From: Firmicutes bacterium UBA6806 | GTDB lineage: Bacteria; Bacillota; Clostridia; Peptostreptococcales; Acidaminobacteraceae | Assembly: GCA_002452745.1 (NCBI GenBank) | Contig: DKFC01000044.1 | Location: 132,763-196,762 of the forward strand | Reading direction: 5' to 3' | Length of the DNA: 64,000 bases | In this document: positions 8,887 to 17,085 of the stretch, in pieces | How the letters are laid out: every line of letters begins with the position of its first letter | Numbering within the stretch: the stretch's first letter is position 1 | Made by a program: the position numbers and the translations under genes | Notes under the pieces: generated by a model | Databases searched by the model: none | Seen by the model: the letters and a program-made list of their open reading frames with translations, nothing else | What the model was told of the DNA's origin: nothing

Positions 8887-9092
8887 TCTAATCTCCTTTT
8901 GAATTTACAACGTTGTCGTGTTCATACTAATTTGTAACCACTCTTTGTACTATACCTTATAAAAAGCATAATCAGTTTAACTTAAATTTAAATTTGTGTA
9001 AAGATGAAACCTACTTGATATAAAATCTTTTAATTGTGATAAAATATAAAAAATCAATCTCGTATTTACCTGTATAACTCAAGGAGGTTTAC

Positions 9093-9989
9093 ATGAAAAT
9101 ATCTATTATTGGATTGGGGGCTATTGGTGCTTCATATGCAGCCATCCTAAACGCATGCCCTCAAGTTTCACTCAGCGTTCTACTGGATGACCACCGTTTA
9201 AGCCGCTATGAGAAAAACGGACTTAAAGTCAACGGTGACCTTCAAAACTTCAACTATATATCACCAGCCGCAAGCGCAGCCCCTGCTGACCTTGTCATCA
9301 TTGCCGTCAAATATGGCGATCTCCCCCTTGCAATTGAATCTGTCAAAAATCACGTGGGTGAAAACACAGTGATTATGTCACTTTTAAACGGCATTGACTC
9401 TGAGGAAATAATCGGCGCAACTTACGGTATGGAAAAAATGCTTTACAGCATGTGCCTTGGCATAGATGCCCAGAGAACAGAACAAGATATTCACTATGGT
9501 TCTCCCGGTAAAATCGTATTTGGTGAAAAGAGTGGTCAAATGACTTCTCGGGTTCAAAAAATATCCGATTTATTCAAGCAGGCGAATCTTCCACACGAAT
9601 GCCCCAAAGATATGTACAAGCAGCTCTGGTGGAAATTCATGATCAATGTTTGCAGCAATCAGCCTACGGCAATTGTCGGAGCAAATTACCGCCTTTTAAA
9701 CTCACCCGATGGTTATGAAATCATGCGCATGATTATGTTGGAAGTCAGACATGTCGCTCTCAAAAAAGGCGTCGAAATCACGGATTCTGATTTTGAAAAA
9801 TGGCTTGATATTCTTGACACAATGGTGCCCGAATCAAAGACTTCCATGCTACAGGATATTGACGCTGGCAGGAAGACAGAAGTGGATATGCTGGCTGGTG
9901 TCATCCGAAAACTCGGTAGAGAACATTGCGTACCAACACCTTATAATGACCTCATGTATCACATGCTCAAACTGAGGGAACAAGTTTAA
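9093..9989 (+). CDS. Ketopantoate reductase family protein (PanE/ApbA)
   Basis: A 298-residue NADPH-dependent 2-oxoacid reductase. The N-terminal Rossmann motif GLGAIG is at residues 7-12, and the C-terminal helical domain carries the catalytic Lys in KQLWWKFMINVCSNQ with the partner Asn. Family members reduce ketopantoate to pantoate for coenzyme A synthesis, but many paralogues act on other 2-oxo acids. No other pantothenate gene is nearby, so the substrate is left open. The start has a strong AAGGAGG site and an intrinsic terminator follows. Confidence 0.85.
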   Translation: MKISIIGLGAIGASYAAILNACPQVSLSVLLDDHRLSRYEKNGLKVNGDLQNFNYISPAASAAPADLVIIAVKYGDLPLAIESVKNHVGENTVIMSLLNGIDSEEIIGATYGMEKMLYSMCLGIDAQRTEQDIHYGSPGKIVFGEKSGQMTSRVQKISDLFKQANLPHECPKDMYKQLWWKFMINVCSNQPTAIVGANYRLLNSPDGYEIMRMIMLEVRHVALKKGVEITDSDFEKWLDILDTMVPESKTSMLQDIDAGRKTEVDMLAGVIRKLGREHCVPTPYNDLMYHMLKLREQV

Positions 9990-10032
9990 TGATATAACAC
10001 AATATTCGAAACAGTGCAAAGCGCATTAAAAA

Positions 10033-10060
10033 GACTTTCCAATCGGAAAGTCCTTTTTTA
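10033..10060. terminator. Bidirectional terminator between panE-like gene and tRNA-Lys
   Basis: Perfect 8-bp arms GACTTTCC/GGAAAGTC with a 4-nt loop, followed by CTTTTTT on the plus strand and by TTTTT on the minus strand. It can end both the reductase transcript and the tRNA transcript. Confidence 0.8.
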
Positions 10061-10064
10061 AAAT

Positions 10065-10140
<76 letters not shown>

Positions 10141-10342
10141 ATATATTGAGATATAAAACTGAACGGTTTACCTACATCAAGTTTCACACTCTATTTTGAA
10201 TGTCAGTTCATTAAGTTGTCACTTCATGTCCCTGACCATAATAATAGGATACACTCTTTCAAGTGATTTTGTCAATATAAATTTAGTAACATTATAATAT
10301 TGTTTCGAATTCTTAAAATTTCCGTCTATAATATGCCGCTAA

Positions 10343-10388
10343 TAAAAACACATGCACGTTTCTACTTATACAGAATCGCACATGTGCT
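10343..10388 (-). terminator. Terminator of the osmolyte ABC operon
   Basis: On the minus strand, a 10-bp stem (CACATGTGCG with CGTGCATGTG, two G-U pairs) is followed by TTTTTA, 67 nt past the substrate-binding-protein stop. A-rich flanks could make it work in both directions. Confidence 0.7.
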
Positions 10389-10454
10389 CTTTTTATTCCC
10401 CTTTAGCCATTAAATTAAATTCTATCCGTTAAATTCTATCTACCACATCGGTTT

Positions 10455-11348
10455 CTAATCTATAATGCCCGCTTCTTTCAAGAAATCTTCTGCAACTTTC
10501 TTTTCTGGAAGTCCCTCTTCATCTACTAGGTAGTTCATATTTTGCATGGCTTCTTCTGTTATAGTTCCCTCAAGTTTTCGAAGCGCTTCAACTGCTTCTG
10601 GGTAGTCGTCAAATGCCTTGTTATTGACAATTGCCAACACATAGTACGGCGGGAAAAATTGCTTGTCATCTTCAAGGGTTACAAGCTCATATTCTTTAAT
10701 CTTACCGTCTGTTGAAAAAGCATCTATCAAATCCACCTCACCGTTTTGGATTGCAGTGTATCGAATCCCAGGATCTAATCCCACTTCCTCTTTGAAAGTG
10801 ATTCCATAGGTATCCTTAACCCCTGGCATTCCATCAGGTCTTTCTAAAAACTCCATGGTAGAACCCAGTGTCAATTCAGGGCCTACCTCAGCGAGATCAG
10901 AGATTGTTTTGAGATTGTACTTTGCTGCCACATCTTTGTCCACACTGAGTGTGTAGGTGTTGTTAAATCCAAGAGGCTCTAAAAGTTGAACTGGATATGC
11001 CTCCGTAATTTCCTTTTGCACGATTTCTTTGACTTTATCGGGGTCATTCTCACCGGATTCATTTAACATCACTGTGTAAAGTGTCCCCGTATAATCAGCA
11101 TAGAGGTCGATTTCATCATTGGTTATGGCTTCAAAGAGAAGCTGTGTCCCACCGAACTCTTTTACATCTGTGGCATAATCTGTCTTAGATTCTATAATCG
11201 AAGCAAACATCTGCCCTAAAATTCTCTGCTCTGTGAAATTCTTATGCCCAATTCTAATGGTTGCCGTTTCACCTGAATTGCCTGCACATGCCGTTAGCGC
11301 CAGTGTAAATATCAATATTAAAGCCAATAATAGTTTATTCTTTTTCAT
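10455..11348 (-). CDS. opuCC: Osmoprotectant (glycine betaine/choline) ABC transporter, substrate-binding lipoprotein
   Basis: A 297-residue lipoprotein (lipobox LTAC at 18-21) of the OpuCC/OsmX family. It begins after the signal with IRIGHKNFTEQ, the classic start of quaternary-amine binding proteins, and contains the YADYTGTLY segment and the DLIDAFSTDG motif of this family. It binds betaine-like solutes outside the membrane for the ABC permease encoded upstream. The gap of 130 nt from the permease gene may allow extra expression of the binding protein. The solute specificity cannot be read directly. Confidence 0.9.
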   Translation of the reverse strand: MKKNKLLLALILIFTLALTACAGNSGETATIRIGHKNFTEQRILGQMFASIIESKTDYATDVKEFGGTQLLFEAITNDEIDLYADYTGTLYTVMLNESGENDPDKVKEIVQKEITEAYPVQLLEPLGFNNTYTLSVDKDVAAKYNLKTISDLAEVGPELTLGSTMEFLERPDGMPGVKDTYGITFKEEVGLDPGIRYTAIQNGEVDLIDAFSTDGKIKEYELVTLEDDKQFFPPYYVLAIVNNKAFDDYPEAVEALRKLEGTITEEAMQNMNYLVDEEGLPEKKVAEDFLKEAGIID

Positions 11349-11478
11349 ATAATTTTCCTTTCATACAGTGAGTTTACAATCTCTAACCTTCAACGCAAAT
11401 AGATTTCCTCTACACTTTATGGTTCTATTCTAAGTCAGTCATTGATTTAAAACGATTATTTATCGCACTTTCCTTCGC

Positions 11479-12117
11479 TTAACCCCTAAGCCCCTTGGGA
11501 ACAAGCCTCTGTTCTACTTTTCCAAGGAGTGTATCCACCATCAGTGCCAATAGAGCTGTTGGGATTGCGCCTGCCAAAATCATATTGGAGTTGTTCAGAG
11601 AAATTCCTTTGAAGATTAAATCTCCCAAACCGCCAGCGCCGATTAATGCTGCTAAAGTGGCCGTCCCTATATTGATAACTGTGGAAATTCGTATGCCTCC
11701 CATAATTACAGGTAACGACAGTGGGACTTCAATCATTCTCAATATCTGAAAGTCTGTCATTCCCATGCCCTTTCCCGCATCAATCACGGCTGGATCAACC
11801 CCCGTAATCCCCAAATACGTGTTTTTTATAATTGGTAGCAACGCATAGAGAAATAATACAAAGACGGATGGCTTATAACCGATTCCTAAAAATGGAATAA
11901 TAAGCCCAAACAAAGCCAACGAAGGCAGTGTTTGAAAGACGTTTGCAAACCCCAGCACCAAATCCGCTAGACTTCTTCGCCTCGTGATAAAGATTCCAAT
12001 TGGTACACCTATTATAATCGCAAAGCTGATGGACATAGCAGTAATTTGAAGATGTTCCAATGTGAGCTTTCCGATGTCTTCAATCCGATACGATAAAAAT
12101 TCTAAAAATGCTCTCAT
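11479..12117 (-). CDS. opuCB: Osmoprotectant ABC transporter, permease
   Basis: A 212-residue BPD-type membrane permease with about six hydrophobic segments. The EAA-like coupling loop is visible around DAGKGMGMTDFQILRMIEVPLSLP. The start ATG lies 1 nt past the stop of the ATPase gene (TAG-G-ATG) behind GGAGGGTG, so translation is coupled; an upstream in-frame start inside the ATPase gene is less likely. It partners with the CBS-containing ATPase and the OpuCC-like binding protein. Only one permease gene is seen, whereas Bacillus OpuC has two (OpuCB, OpuCD), so the transporter may be a homodimer in the membrane. Confidence 0.9.
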   Translation of the reverse strand: MRAFLEFLSYRIEDIGKLTLEHLQITAMSISFAIIIGVPIGIFITRRRSLADLVLGFANVFQTLPSLALFGLIIPFLGIGYKPSVFVLFLYALLPIIKNTYLGITGVDPAVIDAGKGMGMTDFQILRMIEVPLSLPVIMGGIRISTVINIGTATLAALIGAGGLGDLIFKGISLNNSNMILAGAIPTALLALMVDTLLGKVEQRLVPKGLRG

Positions 12118-12118
12118 C

Positions 12119-13285
12119 CTATACACCCTCCTTTGCTGGAACTGTCTCTTCGTAGTCAACATCTGGAATCACTTCGTTGATAACGTTCAAGATGCAACTT
12201 CTATTGATGTAACCCACCACACAATTGTCACGGTTTAGAACTGGAACGCGCTTGTAGTTTTGACTCTGCATGATTGAGAGAACCTCAATCATATTCGTAT
12301 GTTCGTACACATAAGAGATATCTTTGTTCATTATCTGCGACATCTTTTGATCGTGTGAACTAACCTTTTTGAGTTGAGCCATTGAAATCTCTCCTTTGAG
12401 TTGATTTTTAGGCTTTGACTCTGTATCAACCACATATCCCACATAGGTGTCACTGCTCTTTAGCATTTCAATCACCTGAGCAGGTGATCTCTTTTGTCCT
12501 ATAAGCGTCGGATTCGTTCGCATGATATCTTTGGCATAGAGGAACTCAGGTGATTGCCACAGCCTGTGATTTCCAACGAATTCTCTAACATAGTCGTTCA
12601 CTGGATTTTTTAGGATTTTCTCAGGGGTATCATACTGTATGATTTCACCATCTTTTAAAACTGCAATTCTATCCGCAATTTTAAGCGCTTCATCCATGTC
12701 ATGCGTTACAAAGACAATTGTCTTATGCAATTCATCTTGGAGTTTTAGAATTTCCTGTTGGAGTTGATCTCTGGTAATAGGATCTAAAGCGCTGAACGGC
12801 TCATCCATTAAAATAATCTCTGGGTTGACAGCCAAGGCACGGGCCACGCCGATTCTCTGCTGCTGACCACCACTGAGCTCAGCGGGGTAACGATTATAAT
12901 AGTCTTTTGGCGGCAGATCTACTAATTCTAAAAGCTCTTTGGCTCTCTTTTTTCGCTCAGATGCCGACCATCCCTCCAACTGGGGAATTAGTTCAATATT
13001 TTGTCCCACAGTCATATGTGGAATCATCCCAATTTTTTGAATCACGTATCCGATCTTTCGCCTTAACTTTATGGGATTTTGATTTTGAATACTCTCTCCA
13101 TCAATCAGAATATCCCCCTCTGTTATGCCAATTAAACGGTTAATCATCCGCAATGTTGTACTCTTACCGCTTCCACTTTTGCCGATTAAAACGACCAATT
13201 CTCCTCTTTCAATATGCATGTTCAATCCATCTACGACATTGAGTTTACCATCATAGGATTTAACCAAATCCACTAATTCTATCAA
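12119..13285 (-). CDS. opuCA: Osmoprotectant ABC transporter, ATP-binding protein with CBS domains
   Basis: A 388-residue ATPase of the OpuCA/ProV type. Walker A (GKSGSGKST), signature (LSGGQQQRIGVARAL), Walker B (IILMDEPFSALD) and switch His (VTHDMDEA) are in the first 240 residues. A tandem CBS pair occupies about 255-375, the ionic-strength or cyclic-di-AMP sensing module in this family. A TTG start is preferred because GAGGTGA is spaced 7 nt from it, while the upstream ATG has no ribosome site. It is first gene of the operon, about 55 nt after a leader terminator. Confidence 0.9.
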   Translation of the reverse strand: MIELVDLVKSYDGKLNVVDGLNMHIERGELVVLIGKSGSGKSTTLRMINRLIGITEGDILIDGESIQNQNPIKLRRKIGYVIQKIGMIPHMTVGQNIELIPQLEGWSASERKKRAKELLELVDLPPKDYYNRYPAELSGGQQQRIGVARALAVNPEIILMDEPFSALDPITRDQLQQEILKLQDELHKTIVFVTHDMDEALKIADRIAVLKDGEIIQYDTPEKILKNPVNDYVREFVGNHRLWQSPEFLYAKDIMRTNPTLIGQKRSPAQVIEMLKSSDTYVGYVVDTESKPKNQLKGEISMAQLKKVSSHDQKMSQIMNKDISYVYEHTNMIEVLSIMQSQNYKRVPVLNRDNCVVGYINRSCILNVINEVIPDVDYEETVPAKEGV

Positions 13286-13341
13286 TGTATCACCTCGTTT
13301 TCCTCTCATTTATATTTATAAAACAGCAGTTGCAATAACTT

Positions 13342-13392
13342 TAAAATAAAAAAAAACACCCCTTGCTCTATTTTAATAATAGAGTTAGAGTG
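13342..13392 (-). terminator. Leader terminator/attenuator upstream of the opuC-like operon
   Basis: On the minus strand, a two-part stem (CACTCT/AGGGGTG with G-U pairs, then CTCTATT/AATAGAG) is followed by nine T. It lies between an extended -10 promoter near 13440 and the ATPase start at 13285, so it probably acts as an attenuator for this operon. It could also simply end read-through from the beta-helix lipoprotein gene. Confidence 0.6.
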
Positions 13393-13438
13393 CTTATACT
13401 TCGCTTCTTTATCCAATCAATCTTGGCAAAAAACTCAT

Positions 13439-13484
13439 ATTATACCACAGCAGTTGTAGTATAGTCTGGACCTATAGATCCAGA
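13439..13484 (-). promoter_or_regulatory. Extended -10 promoter and palindromic operator for the opuC-like operon
   Basis: TGGTATAAT (minus strand, -10 at 13439-13444) is an extended -10 element without a good -35, suggesting activator or repressor control. A near-palindrome of 20 bp (TCTGGA...TCCAGA, 13465-13484) lies just upstream. The 10-mer ACAGCAGTTG at 13447-13456 recurs at 13323-13332 on the other side of the attenuator hairpin. The stretch 13500-13823 beyond it shows no gene, only AT-rich sequence with two TTTTATGCA repeats. Confidence 0.45.
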
Positions 13485-13823
13485 TCAATCCCCAGTTCTA
13501 TTGAACTGTTTTTCGTCTGAGGAATTCATTCTGTTACGACAGTCTAAAGCGAATCTGCAATTTCCATTACATACCCATTCTCGAAAATCTCATTACTGCC
13601 CTCAGCTACTTCACATATTCATTGTAAAAATTGTTTGCATACTCATTTTATGCAACTTTTTATGCAGTCACATAAACCATTATACATACTTTTATATTTT
13701 TTGTCAAATTCCAGGCTTGTTTTTCAACGCTTTTCATTGATTCGTTATGCACGCACGGAAAATTCGGATATCAAAACTGCATATTTATTCTCAAAATATT
13801 ATTTTATTCATTTATTCGTCTGT

Positions 13824-15212
13824 TTACTTTCGATTCATGCTCCATGCTTCATACAAATGTATAAGGTCGATCTCAGGGCTGAAATCAGCACCATATCCAT
13901 CTGATGTCATCGCAAAAACATCTTTGGTTTCTTCGTGAATCCACTTATTTTCTTCAAACACATTGGGATATTCCTCAGCACTGAATCCATCTGCATATGC
14001 GATTTCCGTTTCACCTCCGATGAACAAATTGTGGTGAACTCTATTGGCCTCGCTTTTCTGAACTATAATCTGAATGCCGTTTTTGATTAGTGTGTTGTTA
14101 TAAAACGTACAATTCCGCGTATAGCCAAGTGCCTCATTGTATCCGCCAAACGCCAATCCACAGTATCCCTCACAATTGGCAACGATGTTGTCGTGAACGC
14201 CAACACCTGAAACCTGAAACAGTGGGTTATCCACTTCTCGATGTTCAGTTGCCACCTCTATGCCTATATCACAACCAAATACAAAGTTGTGGTAAATTTC
14301 AATGTTTTGCCCACCGTCCACATAAATGCCCCCAGCACTTAAATCATAAGCATTTTCGTCTAAATAGGCATCATTTCCCATTGTGGTGATAGCATACACC
14401 ACATTGTCATAACATTTCCCGTTTCTAACAAAATCAACTTCATACGGATTGCCCTCATAACCTTTAGGATGTTTTGCTGTTCCTTCAAATCCAATCATGT
14501 CAATGCCAATATTGTCGTTATGATGAATCTGATTGCCTCTGATAACAAAACCATCAATATTTCCATTGAGTACAACAGACTCGCTAGAACCACACTGACA
14601 ATCGTACACCTCGCAGTTTTCAACAGTGATATTTTGAATTGGCGCTCGGTCATTGGTCCCATAGATGCAAATTCCATGTGTTCCTACAATATCATGCACG
14701 ATACAGTTTTGTATGGCAATATTTTGAAGTGTCTTATCACCTTGATCCACAGTACTTTCATAGTAGATACCATGCGTTCCGCCAGAAACTTCAATATCTG
14801 AAATCACGATATTATCTACGTTGAGAAGATAAATTCCAATTCCAGAATCGTTTTTTATGGTCACTTTTTCGCCTTCGGCCGCACAGATTTTCACTGGAAA
14901 TTCCGGCGTTCCAGAACAAGCCGAACCCACTTCAAAAGAGTTGTATACCCCTTCGTGAATCAAAACAGTCGCCCCAGGTGTCACCTGCTCCAGAGCCTCC
15001 TCTATATTGTTAAAAGGATATGCCTCTGTCCCATCTGGATTCTCAGTTTCGCTCTTATTTGAAACATGTATTGAAACCCGCATCGGAACTTGCCTTTGAG
15101 CAGGTAATTGAACATTCTTATCTATATTGGAAGTGGTCTCTGAACGACATCCCATGAAGCATAGCCCTATGAGAATCAAACAAAATACCACACACCATCT
15201 TTTGCTTTTCAT
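13824..15212 (-). CDS. Right-handed parallel beta-helix lipoprotein
   Basis: A 462-residue predicted lipoprotein. The signal peptide ends in CFMGC (lipobox Cys near residue 22). The body has repeated short beta-strand coils with Asn/Gly/Ile patterns (NIVISDIEV, NIAIQNCIV, NITVENCEV, FVIRGNQI) and the DUF1565-like opening GTEAYPFNNIEEAL, all typical of pectate-lyase-like right-handed helices. Relatives bind or cleave surface polysaccharides. No catalytic set can be assigned. The second ATG is chosen since GGAGA is 8 nt before it. It stands alone, with no clear operon partner. Confidence 0.83.
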   Translation of the reverse strand: MKSKRWCVVFCLILIGLCFMGCRSETTSNIDKNVQLPAQRQVPMRVSIHVSNKSETENPDGTEAYPFNNIEEALEQVTPGATVLIHEGVYNSFEVGSACSGTPEFPVKICAAEGEKVTIKNDSGIGIYLLNVDNIVISDIEVSGGTHGIYYESTVDQGDKTLQNIAIQNCIVHDIVGTHGICIYGTNDRAPIQNITVENCEVYDCQCGSSESVVLNGNIDGFVIRGNQIHHNDNIGIDMIGFEGTAKHPKGYEGNPYEVDFVRNGKCYDNVVYAITTMGNDAYLDENAYDLSAGGIYVDGGQNIEIYHNFVFGCDIGIEVATEHREVDNPLFQVSGVGVHDNIVANCEGYCGLAFGGYNEALGYTRNCTFYNNTLIKNGIQIIVQKSEANRVHHNLFIGGETEIAYADGFSAEEYPNVFEENKWIHEETKDVFAMTSDGYGADFSPEIDLIHLYEAWSMNRK

Positions 15213-15303
15213 ATGCATTTTCTCCGTTCTTCGCTTTGCTTTCTACTTGTTATTAGCTTTCTACAGCTTCACTGCGCTGTTACAGTTAATCCTGAGTCCG
15301 AGT

Positions 15304-15807
15304 TTACTCTGAACGCCTGCGTTCCATCAGCACCACATTATGCCATCTGCCATTTGGCATCTGTGCGATTTTCTCTCTGATGCCGATTTTTCTAAAACCG
15401 CATTTTGAATGCAGTTTTTGACTTGCTTTATTTTCTTCTATAATCCCCGCTTGCAATGTCCAAAATCCCTCAACTTCTGATTGATGCGCAACTTCGTTTA
15501 AGAGAGCCGTTCCAACGCCCAGCCCTTTAAATGCCTCACCAATATAGATGCTGACCTCGGCAACACCTGCATAAACACGCCTCGAGGAGGTATGACTTAA
15601 AGCCACCCAGCCCATAACAACCGCTTCTCTTCTTGCGACGAATCGGCAGGATTGAATATGTCCTTTATCCCATTCTTCCCATGTTGGCAAGTCTGCCTGA
15701 AAGGTGGCAATTCCAGTTTGAATGCCCTCGAGATAAATAGCAGAAACCATCTCCCAGTCCTCTTTCTTCATCGCTTCTATTTTAAAGTCTCCTTCAATTG
15801 ACTTCAT
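15304..15807 (-). CDS. GNAT N-acetyltransferase, phosphinothricin-acetyltransferase-like
   Basis: A 167-residue GNAT enzyme resembling PAT/YncA-type acetyltransferases. It has the N-terminal EGIQTGIATFQADLPTWEEW segment, the acetyl-CoA loop GLGVGTALLNEV and the C-terminal GFRKIGIREKIAQMPNGRWHNVVLMER typical of this branch. It would acetylate a small amine such as methionine sulfone or a phosphinothricin-like compound. An ATG at 15807 behind AAGGAAG is preferred over an upstream TTG. Confidence 0.85.
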   Translation of the reverse strand: MKSIEGDFKIEAMKKEDWEMVSAIYLEGIQTGIATFQADLPTWEEWDKGHIQSCRFVARREAVVMGWVALSHTSSRRVYAGVAEVSIYIGEAFKGLGVGTALLNEVAHQSEVEGFWTLQAGIIEENKASQKLHSKCGFRKIGIREKIAQMPNGRWHNVVLMERRRSE

Positions 15808-15909
15808 ATCCCATCTTCCTTTCAAATACTCACATTTGAACGCACTAATTCAATGCTTCAACTTAATTTTCAGGCTCAAATCCCAAACCCTCTTCTTTGA
15901 ATGATTGTT

Positions 15910-17085
15910 TCATTTTAAAAAATCATCGTATTTTTTAGAACTCGCCTTATAGTCTGAAACAAAATCATGAGTCATCTTTGAAAGCGGCCTCTTGTGAAGG
16001 GCCTCTGCCTCTAAATAGCCACCAAAATAATAGCGTTCAATATCCTCATTTGTAATTCCCATGTCCTGAAAAGTCTTCTTTATCAAAGCCTGAGATTCAG
16101 AATTCATGTATGTTTGAGTCTTTAATAAGACTTCACTTGCATAGTCAAGATGTTTGTTGTATGCAGTTTCAAGCGCCATGTTTTGAACATTGTTTTGAAC
16201 CTGGTTATTCCCTGTTTCAATGACAATTTCTATGTTATTTTCAATTTCAGTCAATTCCCATTTTCCATGTAGACTCTTGCTAGATTGCTTTGGATACCAG
16301 TTGATGACAACATCTGAAAAAACATCTTTCTCATAAGGCGATGCCATTTCCCCGTCAGAATCACTCTTTATGTGGTTACAAGCTGGACATGAGGGCACTA
16401 AATTGTAAAAGCTCAGGGCAAACATGGGATACTCTGACTTGTTTAAAAAGTGATCCAGTTGGGCCGTAGCATGTTTTTCTCGATTGTAGACATAGGCCAA
16501 ATTGCAATAAGGGCATACTCTGACGCCCGTTTCATCTACTATCCACTGATTGATTTTCTGGCTTACAAACTTAGCATAGATTTCTATAAATTCTGCAAAA
16601 AGAGCATGTAGACAATCGTAAAGTATGGGCTTTGAGATGATCTTATAAAAAGTCCCTCCTTTGGCCTTTAGGCGGCCTCGCCTTTTTCTCAAGTCCCCAT
16701 AGGAGGTAAGTTTGCTGTTTTTTAGACCTTGCGTAACTGCTTCATGATTCAGCTTGATTAATCCATCTTTCACAAAGTATTTCTTGACATGACTTATGAT
16801 TTTTACCATGACCTCAGTGTCCAATGTCAAAGCCGTCTCAAGATGTGCATAGTGCCTAACTGAATTTATCAATTTGGGGTAGGCGTGCTGTAGCCCACAG
16901 ATGTAATCTGTTTGACGTTTAATCTGACCATATAAAACCAAATCTCTTTTCTCTATGGTCTTAAAAAAATAATTGCACCGCTTATTGTATTTTTCCAACG
17001 CTATAGGTGTTCCAATGAGTTTTTCAACCTTGTCGCAGTAAGCAATGAGCTTTTCGGCATTTAGCCGATAATCAATTTTTATCAT
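15910..17085 (-). CDS. ptuB: PtuB-like HNH endonuclease of a Septu-type defence pair
   Basis: A 391-residue protein with a helical N-terminal half and an HNH nuclease module. It has zinc-type pairs CPYC (191-194) and CPAC (233-236) flanking the HNH core with LDHF (210-213), FYNLVPS and CNHIKSD. This arrangement is typical of HNH proteins paired with AAA ATPases in Septu systems and in retron-associated PtuAB. The gene overlaps the ATPase stop by 14 nt and is the distal gene, as in ptuAB. It likely cleaves nucleic acid when licensed by the ATPase. Assignment rests on domain pairing and motifs. Confidence 0.78.
   Translation of the reverse strand: MIKIDYRLNAEKLIAYCDKVEKLIGTPIALEKYNKRCNYFFKTIEKRDLVLYGQIKRQTDYICGLQHAYPKLINSVRHYAHLETALTLDTEVMVKIISHVKKYFVKDGLIKLNHEAVTQGLKNSKLTSYGDLRKRRGRLKAKGGTFYKIISKPILYDCLHALFAEFIEIYAKFVSQKINQWIVDETGVRVCPYCNLAYVYNREKHATAQLDHFLNKSEYPMFALSFYNLVPSCPACNHIKSDSDGEMASPYEKDVFSDVVINWYPKQSSKSLHGKWELTEIENNIEIVIETGNNQVQNNVQNMALETAYNKHLDYASEVLLKTQTYMNSESQALIKKTFQDMGITNEDIERYYFGGYLEAEALHKRPLSKMTHDFVSDYKASSKKYDDFLK

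Noticed and set aside
13342..13440. ydaO-type (cyclic di-AMP) riboswitch upstream of the osmolyte transporter
   Set aside because: The leader is too short and lacks the conserved aptamer blocks; only a terminator hairpin is visible.
13501..13904. Plus-strand frames in the AT-rich gap before the beta-helix gene
   Set aside because: Composition is random AT-rich, frames overlap each other and the real gene's 3' end, and no ribosome site is present.
14090..14801. Plus-strand frames opposite the beta-helix lipoprotein
   Set aside because: Antisense shadows rich in His and Cys codons, without ribosome sites; the minus-strand gene is clearly real.
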